From: DASXKD01 sp963707905
Lineage (GTDB): Bacteria > Actinomycetota > Actinomycetes > Streptosporangiales > Streptosporangiaceae
Length of the DNA: 64,000 bases
NCBI GenBank assembly: GCA_963707905.1
Contig: CAVPSA010000028.1
Span: forward strand, 1-64,000
Direction of reading: 5' to 3'
This document shows, piece by piece, positions 1-8,198 of this stretch. A model generated the notes under the pieces. The model worked only from the letters and a program-made list of their open reading frames with translations. It did not search any database and was not told the DNA's origin. The position numbers were made by a program, and so were the translations under genes. Position 1 is the stretch's first letter. The number at the start of each line of letters is the position of its first letter.

Positions 1-89
1 ATCACCGCGGTCTCGCTTGGCAGCACCGGGATCAGCGCGTCGAGCGCCGGCAGCAGGACGGCGATGACGTAGGACAGCAAGGACGACAC
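1..89 (-). CDS. DedA-family membrane protein, N-terminal fragment
   Basis: Reverse-strand reading from a GTG at 87-89 gives a hydrophobic segment followed by the motif IPVLPSETAV, which resembles the N-terminal 'pxlPsE' signature of DedA/SNARE-associated integral membrane proteins. These are flippase-like proteins of the inner membrane. Only about 29 residues lie in the window and the gene runs off the left edge. The start is uncertain because no strong ribosome binding site is visible. The call rests on the short motif alone. Confidence 0.5.
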   Translation of the reverse strand, partial: MSSLLSYVIAVLLPALDALIPVLPSETAV

Positions 90-111
90 ACCCAGGTGCG
101 GAGTCCAGTAA

Positions 112-240
112 CCGGGGCGCCACCGCTTCCCGCGGAACGGCCTGCGGGCCCGGTCACCGGGGCGCCGCCTCCGCGGACAGCACCAGGTCCCCGGCCGCCC
201 CCACTTCCGCGGAACGGCCCGGCGGGCCCGTCATGGCGCC
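112..240. repeat. GC-rich intergenic repeat, two degenerate units
   Basis: Two imperfect units share the core TTCCGCGGAACGGCC followed by GGCGGGCCCG-like sequence and a GGCGCC end (about 125-166 and 203-240). No convincing gene covers this stretch. The unit is loosely like the dispersed repeats at 19.7, 21.3 and 32.1 kb (GGAAC, then GGCCTGCGGGCCCGGTCACC), but the match is too weak to call it a copy. Confidence 0.4.
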
Positions 241-320
241 AGCTTGTTTCGCTGCGGTACGAGCCCCGGCCGGCTCCCGCTACCGGCCGAGCAGCACGAT
301 CGCGGTCCCTGTGGCGGCTG

Positions 321-476
321 TCATGCGGCGGCCCCGGGCCGGTCGCGTTCCGGCCGCCGCAGGGCGCGGCGACGCCGGGCGCGGGACCGGGCCACGTACA
401 GCCGGGCGCAGATGGCGCCGAGCGCGGCGCCGAACACGACCCACGGGGCCAGCACGATCAGGTCACTTCCGGTCAC
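321..476 (-). CDS. small single-pass membrane protein (51 aa)
   Basis: From GTG at 474-476 the product has one hydrophobic segment (about residues 5-27, LIVLAPWVVFGAALG and onward) followed by a strongly basic Arg-rich tail, the pattern of a small membrane protein with a cytoplasmic tail. A GGAAG/AAAGG-rich stretch lies just upstream of the GTG. It is divergent from the response regulator at 604. I do not recognise a family. A longer reading from upstream ATG codons is possible but would add an unstructured leader. Confidence 0.45.
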   Translation of the reverse strand: MTGSDLIVLAPWVVFGAALGAICARLYVARSRARRRRALRRPERDRPGAAA

Positions 477-603
477 TGCCGCCGCCCTTTCTTCCTGCTG
501 CTGGCCTTCACTGAATGGCATCGCCATGCCGGGCGGGTGAAACTGTCGTGGTGATGGTGTGAAGACACCGGACCGGACCCGGCGGAGAGGGAGAGTGAGC
601 GTC

Positions 604-1305
604 ATGGCAGCGACGGTGCTGCTGGTGGAGGACGAGCGCAAGCTCCGCGACCTGGTGCGCTCCTACCTTGAGCGGGCCGGGTTCACGGTGCTGTCCACCG
701 GCTCTGGGGCCGAGGCACTCACGCTTGCCACATCAGGCTCGCCCGACCTGGTGATCCTCGACCTCGGCCTGCCCGACATCCCCGGCGAGACGGTGGCCAG
801 GGAACTGCGGGCCGCGGGTGGCGTCCCCGTGCTCATGCTCACCGCCAAGAGCAGCGAGGAGGACCGGATCCGCGGGCTGGAACTTGGTGCCGACGACTAC
901 GTCACCAAGCCGTTCAGCCCACGGGAACTGGTGCTCCGGGTGCAGGCGATCCTGCGGCGCGGCCGCATCGGCCCGGCCGCCGAGCAGGGTGCCACCAGCT
1001 ACGGCGCCGACGAACTGGTCATCGACGAGCCACGGCGGACCGTCGTGGTGCGCGGTGCGGCCGTCGACCTCACCCCGACCGAATGGGGCCTGCTGCTGGC
1101 GCTGGCCACCGTGCCTGGCCGGGTGTATTCAAGGTTCGAGCTGATCAACCGGGTCCGCGGGTACGAGTTCGAGGGGTATGAGCGGACCGTGGACTCGCAT
1201 GTGAAGAACCTGCGCCGCAAGATCGAGGCCGATCCCGGCAACCCGCGGATCGTGCAGACGGTCCTGGGTGGCGGTTACCGCCTTGGCCTGGCCCGCGATG
1301 GCTGA
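604..1305 (+). CDS. OmpR/PhoB-family response regulator
   Basis: This is a 233-residue two-component response regulator. The receiver domain (about 1-118) has the acidic pocket E9/D10, phospho-acceptor D53 (ILDLGLPD), T80 and K102 (TKPF). The C-terminal winged helix (about 130-228) ends in the usual GGYRL signature. The chosen ATG has an AGGGAGAG ribosome site about 8 bases upstream; an in-frame GTG at 595 is an alternative. The stop overlaps the start of the partner kinase (ATG at 1298), so the pair should be cotranscribed. The ligand is unknown. Confidence 0.88.
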   Translation: MAATVLLVEDERKLRDLVRSYLERAGFTVLSTGSGAEALTLATSGSPDLVILDLGLPDIPGETVARELRAAGGVPVLMLTAKSSEEDRIRGLELGADDYVTKPFSPRELVLRVQAILRRGRIGPAAEQGATSYGADELVIDEPRRTVVVRGAAVDLTPTEWGLLLALATVPGRVYSRFELINRVRGYEFEGYERTVDSHVKNLRRKIEADPGNPRIVQTVLGGGYRLGLARDG

Positions 1306-2725
1306 GTCCGGGGCGGTGACCGACTTCGGGGCTGAGCCGGGGACCATGCCAGGTTCCGGGGCCGAGCCGTTGGCCGGGCCTGGGGCGAAGCAAGCGGGTT
1401 CCCGCGGCGACCCGATCGGCCTGCGGCTGGCGCTGGCCTTTCTCGGCGTCGCTCTGGCCGCGGTGGCGCTGCTCGCCGTGCTGGCCGCAGCCTTTGCCGC
1501 CGCCGACGTCGCGAACCTGGCGAGCCGGCAGCGATCCGACATGACCAGCGCGATCGCGGTAGCCGCGGGCGCGGCATGGGACCGCACAGACAGCTGGGCG
1601 GGAGCGAACCTGGCCCCGGTGGTCGACCTGGCCACCCGCACCGGTGCCGACGTGGAGATCACCGATCAGGCCGGTCAGCCCGCCGCCGTGTCCCCGGCTT
1701 TCCGCAGGCACCCGTCGAGCCCGCAGGTCAGCCGCCCCATCATGGTCCGCGGCCAGCAGGTCGGCCGGGCCGTCGCCCGCTTCCCTGACAGCGGCCTTGG
1801 TGCGGCCGACCAGGCGCTGCGCACCGCGCTGTGGCGCGCCATCGCCGGGGCGGCCGGGCTGGCCGCGCTGCTCGCCCTGGTCACCGGGCTGGTGGTGGCC
1901 CGGCGCATCACCCGGCCGGTGGAACGGCTGATCACCGTAACCCGGGCGATGGGCCGGGGGGACCGCACGGCCAGGGTCGGGCCTATCGCCGCGCCCGGGG
2001 AGATCGGCGAGCTGGCGACCGCCTTCGACCTGATGGCCAACACCCTGGACCGGCAGGAACAGCTCCGCCGCGACCTGGTCGCCGACGTCGCGCACGAGCT
2101 GCGCACGCCCATCGCGGTCCTGCAGGCCGGCCACGAGGCGCTGCTGGACGGCGTGACCGAGCCGACCCAGGAGCAGCTGGCGTCGCTGCGGGACGAGGTG
2201 CTGCGGCTGGCCCGGATGGTCGGCGACCTGCAGACCCTGGCCGCCGCCGACGCCGCCGCCTTGCGGCTCACGCTGAGCCGCGCACGACCTGGCCGACATC
2301 GCCGCCGTGGCCGCGGACAGCCTGGCCGGACGGTTCGAGACCGCGGGTGTCGCCCTGGAGCGGCAGCTCACGCCGGTCGACGTGCTGGCCGATCGCGGCC
2401 GGCTGCACCAGGTCATCACCAACCTGCTCACCAACGCGCTGAAGTTCACCCCGTCAGGCGGCCGGGTTACCGTGCCGGCCGGCCCGGCCGAGCCGGCCCG
2501 TGCGCCGTGCTTGAGGTCACCGACACCGGGCCGGGCATCCCCGCCGACGAGCTGCCCAGGATCTTCGACCGGTTCTGGCGTGGCCGGGGGGCCGGGCACG
2601 TATCGGGCAGCGGGATCGGGCTGGCGGTGGCCGCCGAACTGGCCCGCGCCCACGGGGGCAGGCTGGACGCGCACAGCGAGCCGGGCCACGGCGCGCGGCT
2701 CACCCTCACCCTGCCGCGCGCCTGA
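1298..2725 (+). pseudogene. sensor histidine kinase with two compensating frameshifts
   Basis: The start overlaps the response regulator stop. Recognisable parts are an Ala/Pro-rich N-terminus, two membrane segments, a HAMP linker, the H-box VAHELRTPI (about 2089-2115) and, at the end, DTGPGIP, the F-box and the SGIGLAVA G-box. Between about 2283 and 2505 the family sequence moves to another frame: LADIAAVAAD, then the N-box VITNLLTNALKF, then back at AVLEVTDTG. No stop occurs in the shifted stretch, so a full-length product would be made but without its ATP-binding N-box. This is either a recent lesion or two assembly errors. Confidence 0.75.
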
Positions 2726-2857
2726 CCGCGGTCGCCCCGGGCGCGTTCCTTCACACGGTCACCACAGCGGCAGCACCGCGGGTCCACAGTCACCGGGTTG
2801 CCTGAGCCCAGCCAGCCAGTCGCTGGCGGCAGGCTTTAGCCAGCTCAAGGAGCCCAG

Positions 2858-3087
2858 ATGAGAGTGACAGACCGGCTGCGGCGCGCGGGGGCCGTCGCAG
2901 CGATGGCCGTCTTCATCGGTGGTGGCGGGATCGCCGCCTGCGCCACCGCGGCTGGAGCGCCCGCCGCCCGCCCGGACCCGCCGGCCGCTCCCGCCGCGCA
3001 CCCCGGGCAGCAGGTCGAGGTCACATTCACCCGCGCGGGCCAGGAGCGGACCGTCACGGTCACGCTGGGCCGCCGCCGGGTACCTGA
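2858..3087 (+). pseudogene. secreted protein remnant with PDZ-tail-like end
   Basis: An ATG at 2858 after an AAGGAG site opens a signal-peptide-like N-terminus (basic start, hydrophobic core, ACATAAGA region), then a Pro/Ala linker and QVEVTFTRAGQERTVTVTLG. The last part resembles the final strand of the PDZ domain of HtrA/DegP-like serine proteases ('v.v.R.G....v.vtLg'). A stop (TGA 3085-3087) falls one frame away, just where such proteins end. I infer a protease whose catalytic part has been deleted plus a terminal one-base shift. It could instead be a short unrelated secreted protein. Confidence 0.35.
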
Positions 3088-3091
3088 GCCG

Positions 3092-3646
3092 ATGGCCACG
3101 AAGGAACGGCGCGCGACGCGGGCCGGCCAGGCGCCAGCGTGGCCTGGCCCTGCCAAGGACCCGGCCTGGGTCGGCCTCGCCCCGGAACCGGCCCAGGCCG
3201 GCCCTGCCCAGGACCCGGCCGGGGACAGCCGCGCTCCGGGCCCAGCCCAGGCCGGCCCCGCCCGGGGCCGGCCTGGCGCGCACTGCTTGAGGCGCAGTGG
3301 CGGGACCGGGTACAGGAGGTCACCGAGCTGTCGCTGGCCTACCACGAGGCGGCCTCGGCCGCCCGCGTGGCACCGGCTGGCACGGCACCGGCTGGTGGGC
3401 CCGGCGAGCGGCAGGTACGCAAGCTGCTGCGCCGGACGGTCACGGCCCGGCGAGCATTGGCGGACACCGAAGAGGCGCTCAGCCGGCTGAGCCAGCGGTC
3501 AGTACGGCCTGTGCGAAGGATGCGCGGCCACCATTCCGGAGCGCTTGCTGGCCGCGGTGCCGGATACGCGCTACTGCCCGCGCTGCCGCCCGCGGCCCGT
3601 CCGCGCTGCTGGGCCCGCGCTGGCCGCCCGCCCGGCACTCAGGTAA
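3092..3646 (+). pseudogene. TraR/DksA-type C4 zinc-finger protein, frameshifted
   Basis: The family sequence is split over two frames. It starts with MATKERRATR at 3092, passes through a Pro/Ala-rich low-complexity stretch, switches frame by about 3280 to ALLEAQWRDRVQEV and a predicted coiled coil (KLLRRTVTARRALADTEEAL), then returns after 3490 to YGLCEGCAATIPERL and RYCPRC, the four-cysteine zinc finger of the DksA/TraR family, ending at TAA 3644-3646. DksA-like proteins bind RNA polymerase; this copy cannot be made as one chain without frameshifts. Confidence 0.6.
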
Positions 3647-3660
3647 GCCAGCACCCGGAA

Positions 3661-4158
3661 CTACTGCCCGGTGCAGGCCCGGTCGAGCCGCTCCAGCGTT
3701 TCGGCCATGCTCTTGGCCCAGATCTTGCCGTTGTCCATGCCCACTCGCTCCTCTTCGGGCGCGCGGGAGCAGTCGTAGATCTCGGTGACGATGGTCGCAT
3801 CCGGGCCGTCGGGAGTCAGTTCGTAGCTCCACACGTGCCCCCACCGGGCCTCGGCCGGGTCCAGAGCGGTGTCCGGGTGCCCGCGGCCCGCCCACGGTTC
3901 CCAGCCGATGCGCCGGTCCTGCTCGAAATCGACGACATGGTTGTCCATCTCGTAGTCGCCGTGCTCGGAGTAGTACATCCGCATCGTGAAGACGTCGCCG
4001 ACGCCCGTGACCACCGCGTCGGACACAGCACCGCGCAGCATCCCTGACCCGTCTATCTCCAGGTGCCGCCGCGGGTCGGTCAGCACCCGGAAGATGTCTG
4101 CCGCCGACGCCTCGATACGCCGGGAAACCCTGACGGGCTGGTACTCATCCGCTGTCAT
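3661..4158 (-). CDS. SRPBCC-family protein (polyketide cyclase/ligand-binding fold)
   Basis: The 165-residue product has the START/SRPBCC pattern: VSRRIEASAADIFRVLTDP at the N-terminus, then EIDGSGML, a WGHVWSYELTP strand and a C-terminal helix (WAKSMAETLERL). Such proteins bind hydrophobic ligands or act as small cyclases; the ligand cannot be read from sequence. ATG 4156-4158 is preceded by GGAGGAG, so this start is preferred over upstream codons. It is convergent with the decayed DksA-like gene. Confidence 0.75.
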   Translation of the reverse strand: MTADEYQPVRVSRRIEASAADIFRVLTDPRRHLEIDGSGMLRGAVSDAVVTGVGDVFTMRMYYSEHGDYEMDNHVVDFEQDRRIGWEPWAGRGHPDTALDPAEARWGHVWSYELTPDGPDATIVTEIYDCSRAPEEERVGMDNGKIWAKSMAETLERLDRACTGQ

Positions 4159-4269
4159 CGTGCTCCTCCATGCTCGCGGCCCTCGCCGCCCGGTAACGGC
4201 CTCGGCCTGCCGATGCTCCATGCTATGTCGACGTGCGAATGGGAGCTTGTTCATCGCCGCCGGGCCGGT

Positions 4270-5166
4270 TCACTGAGCCTGCTCACCGACGGCCACCTTC
4301 TCCCGGCGGCGGGTCAGCGCCACACCGGCCAGCACCAGCGCGATGCCCGCGAGCGCCGCGGCAGTCACGGTCTCGCCGAGAACCAGGACGCCGAGCACGA
4401 TCGCGACCACCGGCAGCAGGTAGGTCACCGTCGAGGCGACGGTCGCGCCTTCGCTGGCGATGATCTGATAGTTCAGCACGTACGCGATGCCGGTGCCGAG
4501 CACGCCGAGGATGGCCAGTCCCGCCAGGCTGGCGGCGCCGATGTGCGGAGCGCGGGCCCCGGAAACCGGCAGCGCGAGGGCAAGCAGCAGCGCCGCCGCC
4601 AGAAGCTGGCACGCCGAGAGCGCGATCGGGCTCAGGCCACGCCGGGCCAGGAACTTGTCCATGTAGATGTAGCTGATCGCGTAGCTGACCGACGCGCCCA
4701 GGCATTCCAGCCCGCCCGCGGAGGCCACGCCGGTCACGGAACGCCACGGCGAGAAGATCAGCAGGGCGCCGCCGAAACCGACGATCAGCCCGGCTCCCTG
4801 CCAGCCGGTCACCGACCTCTGATGCCTGACGGCCAGGGCCAGGAGCACGGTCCATAGCGGCGTGGTCGCATTGATGATCCCGGCGGTGGACGAATCGACG
4901 GACTGCTCGGCCACCGCGAACAGCAAGTAAGGGATCGCGTTGGCGAACAGCGCCGCTACGACGATCAACCCCCAGACGCGTGCCGAGCGCGGTACCTCCT
5001 CCCGCCTGGCCAGGACGACGGGGAGCAACACGGCCGCGCCAAGCGCCAGCCGGGCGAAGGTCACCTCGACCGGAGGGAAGCCACGGTCCGCCAGCTTGAT
5101 CCAGAGGAACGAAGAACCCCAGATGAGTGCCAGCAGGGCCAGCCGGGGCAGCACCGACTGCTTCAC
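4270..5166 (-). CDS. EamA/DMT-family transporter
   Basis: This is a roughly 298-residue inner-membrane protein with about ten hydrophobic segments arranged as two EamA repeats. The N-terminal one carries WGSSFLWIKLA, typical of drug/metabolite exporters such as RhaT/YdcZ relatives. The GTG start at 5164-5166 overlaps the stop of the upstream remnant (TGA 5163-5165), suggesting that the two were translationally coupled before the upstream gene decayed. The substrate is unknown. Confidence 0.85.
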   Translation of the reverse strand: MKQSVLPRLALLALIWGSSFLWIKLADRGFPPVEVTFARLALGAAVLLPVVLARREEVPRSARVWGLIVVAALFANAIPYLLFAVAEQSVDSSTAGIINATTPLWTVLLALAVRHQRSVTGWQGAGLIVGFGGALLIFSPWRSVTGVASAGGLECLGASVSYAISYIYMDKFLARRGLSPIALSACQLLAAALLLALALPVSGARAPHIGAASLAGLAILGVLGTGIAYVLNYQIIASEGATVASTVTYLLPVVAIVLGVLVLGETVTAAALAGIALVLAGVALTRRREKVAVGEQAQ

Positions 5167-5362
5167 CGCGGCATGAGCTTCAGTCCGAGCCAGTGGGCCA
5201 GGTCCTCGATCTCGTGATCTACGGCGGCGGTCATGGTCATGTCGAATGTCACATCCTGGTGGACCGCGTTGACCCGGAGCACGCCGGCCGCTCACCGTCC
5301 AGCAGTTGCGCGCGCACCGCGATGCGCCGGGCATCGGCGCGCGAAAGCTCGTGGACGGTCAC
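5163..5362 (-). pseudogene. internally deleted winged-helix (HTH_42/YcaQ-like) gene
   Basis: From GTG 5360-5362 the reading is VTVHELSRADARRIAVRAQ, the usual N-terminus of HTH_42 (YcaQ/AlkX-like) proteins, for about 25 residues. After a one-frame change near GAGCGGCCGG, the reading LRVNAVHQDV and VDHEIEDLAHWLGL follows, which resembles the extreme C-terminus of the same family, ending at TGA 5163-5165. The family is usually 350-400 residues, so more than 1 kb appears deleted. YcaQ-like proteins are linked to DNA cross-link repair. Family assignment is from memory of the terminal motifs. Confidence 0.5.
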
Positions 5363-5443
5363 CGCTCCAGGCTAGGCGACCAGCCCTCCGCAGCAAGGGC
5401 CAGAGTTTGAGCGTGTCCGGGGCTCATATGCCAGGCTGGGCCG

Positions 5444-5887
5444 GTGCCACAGGGGCAGGCCGAGATCCGCCGCGCGGTTGCCAATGACATTGACGGCATT
5501 CTGCGTGCCGATCATGGTGCCACCCCAGGCGACCGAGGCCGGGCTGACTTCCTCAAGCGCTGCCTGGATCTCGGCGAGTGCCTGATCTACCTCGACCACG
5601 GCGCGGTCGCCGGGTTCGCCGTCGTCAGGCCGGCTCACTTCTTCGGCCGCGACTTCATCGACCTTCTCATGGTGGATCCTGCCCGCCGCCGCTGCGGCAT
5701 CGGCCGGAACCTGCTCCGGGCGGCCTTGGCAGCCGCCGGGACCGAGCAGGTCTTCACGTCCACCAATGCCTCCAACCAGCCCATGCGATCGCTCCTTCAG
5801 GCTGAGGGCTGGTCATTCAGCGGCGAACTCGACGGCCTGGATGAAGGTGATCCGGAACTGGTCTTCTACAGCTCGGCGCGGCGATGA
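5444..5887 (+). CDS. GNAT-family N-acetyltransferase
   Basis: A 147-residue single-domain GNAT protein starting at GTG 5444. It shows the N-terminal IRRAVANDIDGI strand/helix, the DLLMVDPARRRCGIGRNLL acetyl-CoA-binding motif (V-x-P-x-x-R-x-x-G-I-G) and the SNQPMRSLLQAEGW C-terminal motif. The substrate is not deducible. It is divergent from the EamA gene and convergent with the ASCH-like gene. Confidence 0.85.
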   Translation: MPQGQAEIRRAVANDIDGILRADHGATPGDRGRADFLKRCLDLGECLIYLDHGAVAGFAVVRPAHFFGRDFIDLLMVDPARRRCGIGRNLLRAALAAAGTEQVFTSTNASNQPMRSLLQAEGWSFSGELDGLDEGDPELVFYSSARR

Positions 5888-5907
5888 TCGAGACCAGCCT
5901 CCAGACT

Positions 5908-6222
5908 TCATCGCGCTCCGCCTGTTTGACCGCTGACCAGGTGGAACTCCACCCGGTACAGCAGCGTGCCGCTGCCGATCGGGCCCGCGTGCGCGGCGCG
6001 GCGCCGCAGCGTCTCCCGGTCCGGTTCCCCGGCGCGCCGCACGTCGGCGTCGGTGATGTCGGCGAACGGGATCAGCTCGATGGAGTCCACCTCGATCTGG
6101 CCCGGGCCGGGGCCCACCGGATACCGGCCGCCAGTCTTGACCTTGGGCCGCTTCCACAGCCGGAACGACACGGTGATGTCTCCGGCCAGCACGTCGTCGC
6201 GCAGCTCCTGACTGAAGAGCAC
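5908..6222 (-). CDS. ASCH/PUA-like domain protein (104 aa)
   Basis: The product begins MLFSQELRDDVLAGDITVSFRLWKRPKVK. The pattern of a short start, an Arg-x-Trp and a basic strand, followed by IEVDSIELIPFADITDADV and a late LYRVEFHLV strand, fits stand-alone ASCH-like domains, which are related to PUA RNA-binding folds. The family role is unsettled (RNA binding or nucleic-acid hydrolysis has been proposed). The call is made by pattern only. Confidence 0.6.
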   Translation of the reverse strand: MLFSQELRDDVLAGDITVSFRLWKRPKVKTGGRYPVGPGPGQIEVDSIELIPFADITDADVRRAGEPDRETLRRRAAHAGPIGSGTLLYRVEFHLVSGQTGGAR

Positions 6223-6299
6223 GCTCCGAGGCTACGCCGCCCGGGCGCCCGATCAGGTAGTGCCAGTCCGCCCGATCGCCGTCCTGGCAAGATTGCGGC

Positions 6300-6653
6300 A
6301 TGGAACGTGTGCTTGGAATCGGTGGATACTTCATGCGGGCCGCCGACCCGGCGGCCCTGGGCGCGTGGTATCGCGATTGCCTGGGCCTGGACGCCGATGA
6401 GAACGGCCTGTGGCGTCAGGAAGCCGGGCTGACGGTGTTCGCGACGTTCGAGTCCGAGACCGACTACTTCGGGTCCCGCGCCCAGCAGACCATGCTCAAC
6501 TTCCGGGTCCGCGACCTGGATGCGATGCTCGCGCAATTGCGCGCCAAGGGAGCGGACGTGGCTACAGAGACGCAGGACATGGAGGGTGTCGGCCGGTTCG
6601 GCTGGGTCACCGATCCCGAGGGCAATCGGGTCGAGCTGTGGCAGCCCGCCTGA
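6300..6653 (+). CDS. glyoxalase/VOC-family protein
   Basis: A 117-residue vicinal-oxygen-chelate protein. It has the N-terminal GGYFMRAADPAALGAWYRD module, a central VRDLDAMLAQLRAKGADV helix and the C-terminal FGWVTDPEGNRVELWQP signature, whose glutamate is the usual metal ligand. The substrate is unknown. The ATG at 6300 is close to the divergent ASCH-like gene (start 6222), so their promoters share the 78-bp gap. Confidence 0.85.
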   Translation: MERVLGIGGYFMRAADPAALGAWYRDCLGLDADENGLWRQEAGLTVFATFESETDYFGSRAQQTMLNFRVRDLDAMLAQLRAKGADVATETQDMEGVGRFGWVTDPEGNRVELWQPA

Positions 6654-6809
6654 CCGCGTCTTCACGCAGGCGGTGCCGTGCTGGTGGCCCACCAGGCTGC
6701 CGGGGTGTGAACCTTGGTCAGGCCCGCGCGGCCATGTCCCATTCCGCTTTCCGCTGGCCAGGGTAAAACAGGTAGCGGCTCGCCAGTGGCCCCTGACACC
6801 GTGTGGCCC

Positions 6810-7541
6810 ATGCGGAAGAACTACTTCGACAAGCGGATCGCCGAAAGCTACGAGGCCAAGTGGCCGCACCTGTTCGAGCCCGCAGCCGTTGACCCAGTGG
6901 TGAGCTTCCTCGCCGACCTGGCAGGATCAGGCCCCGTCCTGGAACTCGGCATCGGCACCGGCCGCATCGCACTGCCGCTCAGCCAGCGAGGGATCCCGGT
7001 GCACGGGATTGACCTATCCGAGGCCATGATCGCGCAGCTGCGGGCCAAGCCCGGCGGCGGCGACATCGGCGTCACCATCGGCGACTTCGCCACCATCACG
7101 GTGGACCGGACATTCACGCTCGCCTACCTGCTGCGCAACACCATCGAGAACCTGACCACCCAAGACGACCAGGTGGCGTGCTTCCGCAACGCCGCCGCCC
7201 AGCTGGAACCCGGCGGGTGCTTCGTCATCGAGGTGGAAGTTCCCGCGCTGCAGCGGCTGCCACCCGGTGAGACCATCCGGGCGTTCACCGTCACCCCCAC
7301 CCATCTGGGCTTCGACGAGTACGACACCGCCACCCAGGGCCTCGTCTCCCACCACTACTGGGCAGAAGGCGCCAAGCTCGAAGTCATGTCAGCACCGTTC
7401 CGCTACGTCTGGCCTTCCGAGCTCGACCTGATGGCGAAACTGGCCGGGATGACCCTGCGCGAACGCCATAGCGGCTGGAAGCACGAGCCGTTCACCAGCG
7501 ACAGCACCACACACGTCTCCGTCTGGCAGAAGAGCACCTAG
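6810..7541 (+). CDS. class I SAM-dependent methyltransferase
   Basis: A 243-residue Rossmann methyltransferase. Motif I is VLELGIGTGRIALPL, followed by GIDLSEAMIAQLRAK (motif II) and the LEPGGCFVIEVEVP strand. The N-terminal YFDKRIAESYEAKWPHLF cap is common in small-molecule methyltransferases. ATG 6810 was chosen; GTG 6801 is an in-frame alternative. The stop lies 84 bases before the distal att repeat of the rnpB element, so this gene is chromosomal flank. Confidence 0.82.
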   Translation: MRKNYFDKRIAESYEAKWPHLFEPAAVDPVVSFLADLAGSGPVLELGIGTGRIALPLSQRGIPVHGIDLSEAMIAQLRAKPGGGDIGVTIGDFATITVDRTFTLAYLLRNTIENLTTQDDQVACFRNAAAQLEPGGCFVIEVEVPALQRLPPGETIRAFTVTPTHLGFDEYDTATQGLVSHHYWAEGAKLEVMSAPFRYVWPSELDLMAKLAGMTLRERHSGWKHEPFTSDSTTHVSVWQKST

Positions 7542-7625
7542 CGGCATGGTGCTGGCCGTCACGAATGTGCCCGGAATGTGCCCTGTCTGCTCCCTGGCTG
7601 GGCGCCAGTGCAGGTCAGGTGGATG

Positions 7626-7662
7626 GGGTGAGGGGCGAGCCGGCCTGTAGGCCGGGTTCTGT
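7626..7662. repeat. distal attachment repeat (copy of rnpB 3' end)
   Basis: This 37-bp stretch is identical to 9243-9279 and includes GAGCCGGCCTGTAGGCCGGG, part of the RNase P RNA 3' region. It has no RNase P body beside it, so it is the displaced target duplicate left by site-specific integration. Confidence 0.8.
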
Positions 7663-8039
7663 CACCCCCGGGTTCCTGACCTGCCCCTACTCCCCCGGCA
7701 TCCCCGCTGGCCTGCGCAGACGTTACGTGAGTCTACGGAGCGATACGGCCCGGTTCGGGACCTCATGTGCGCCAGATGTGCGCCAGGGCGAGATTCAGCC
7801 GCGGTCGGCACATAGGAACCGCGGCCTGCCACGGTGCGCACGGCGCCAGTCTCGCGCAGGTAGGCGATAGCCCGCCTTGCCGTGGTCCGCGCCACCCCGA
7901 ACGTGTCCACGAGATCCTTCTCCGAGGGCACCGGCTGCCCCGGCCGCAGGTCCCCGGACTCGATGCGCGCGAGTATCCACGCCGCGATCTGCCGGTGCGG
8001 CGGCAGCTCGGCGCGGTAGTCGATCTCGGGCGCATCCAC
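7662..8039 (-). CDS. small GntR-family winged-helix regulator
   Basis: The product is a short GntR protein. ELPPHRQIAAWILARIESGD, PGQPVPSEKDLVDTFGVARTTARRAI and GAVRTVAGRGSYV form a complete winged helix with no effector domain, as in KorSA-like regulators of actinomycete integrative elements. A GTG at 8037-8039 or a TTG at 8046-8048 may start it. After the domain the frame runs on through low-information sequence and stops inside the att repeat (TGA 7662-7664), so the C-terminus may be fused or altered by integration. It is divergent from the small genes at 8199. Confidence 0.7.
   Translation of the reverse strand: MDAPEIDYRAELPPHRQIAAWILARIESGDLRPGQPVPSEKDLVDTFGVARTTARRAIAYLRETGAVRTVAGRGSYVPTAAESRPGAHLAHMRSRTGPYRSVDSRNVCAGQRGCRGSRGRSGTRG
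7765..7786. repeat. tandem ATGTGCGCCAG repeats (possible integrase arm sites)
   Basis: Two exact head-to-tail 11-bp copies of ATGTGCGCCAG lie about 100 bp inside the distal att repeat. A third exact copy in the same orientation is at 9195-9205, 38 bp inside the proximal att repeat. Short direct repeats flanking att cores are typical arm-type binding sites of tyrosine recombinases; this role is inferred. Confidence 0.4.
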
Positions 8040-8080
8040 AACGATCAAGGTAGCTGGCCAGCATCGATGCGCTGAATAGA

Positions 8081-8116
8081 GCTACGTGTCTATACGGGTC
8101 GCTACGGTGCGCGTAG
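8081..8116. promoter_or_regulatory. candidate operator for the element's GntR regulator
   Basis: The gap between the divergent GntR gene and the small genes holds GCTACG at 8081-8086 and 8101-8106 (20-bp period) and a dyad CTACG-N5-CGTAG at 8102-8116. Position and symmetry fit autoregulation by a GntR dimer, as known for KorSA-like regulators. No experimental motif is available to compare. Confidence 0.4.
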
Positions 8117-8198
8117 TGTGGCAGGTCCAGCACGTAAAGCGGCCCCGGCCGGCGCCTTGAACGCCAAACCGGGGGCTGACCGGAACCGAGGTCCGGCT

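Noticed and set aside
1145..2689. 514-residue minus-strand frame over the kinase gene
   Set aside because: Gln/Arg/Gly-rich with no domain; it is the antisense shadow of the regulator/kinase pair, and high-GC DNA keeps such frames open.
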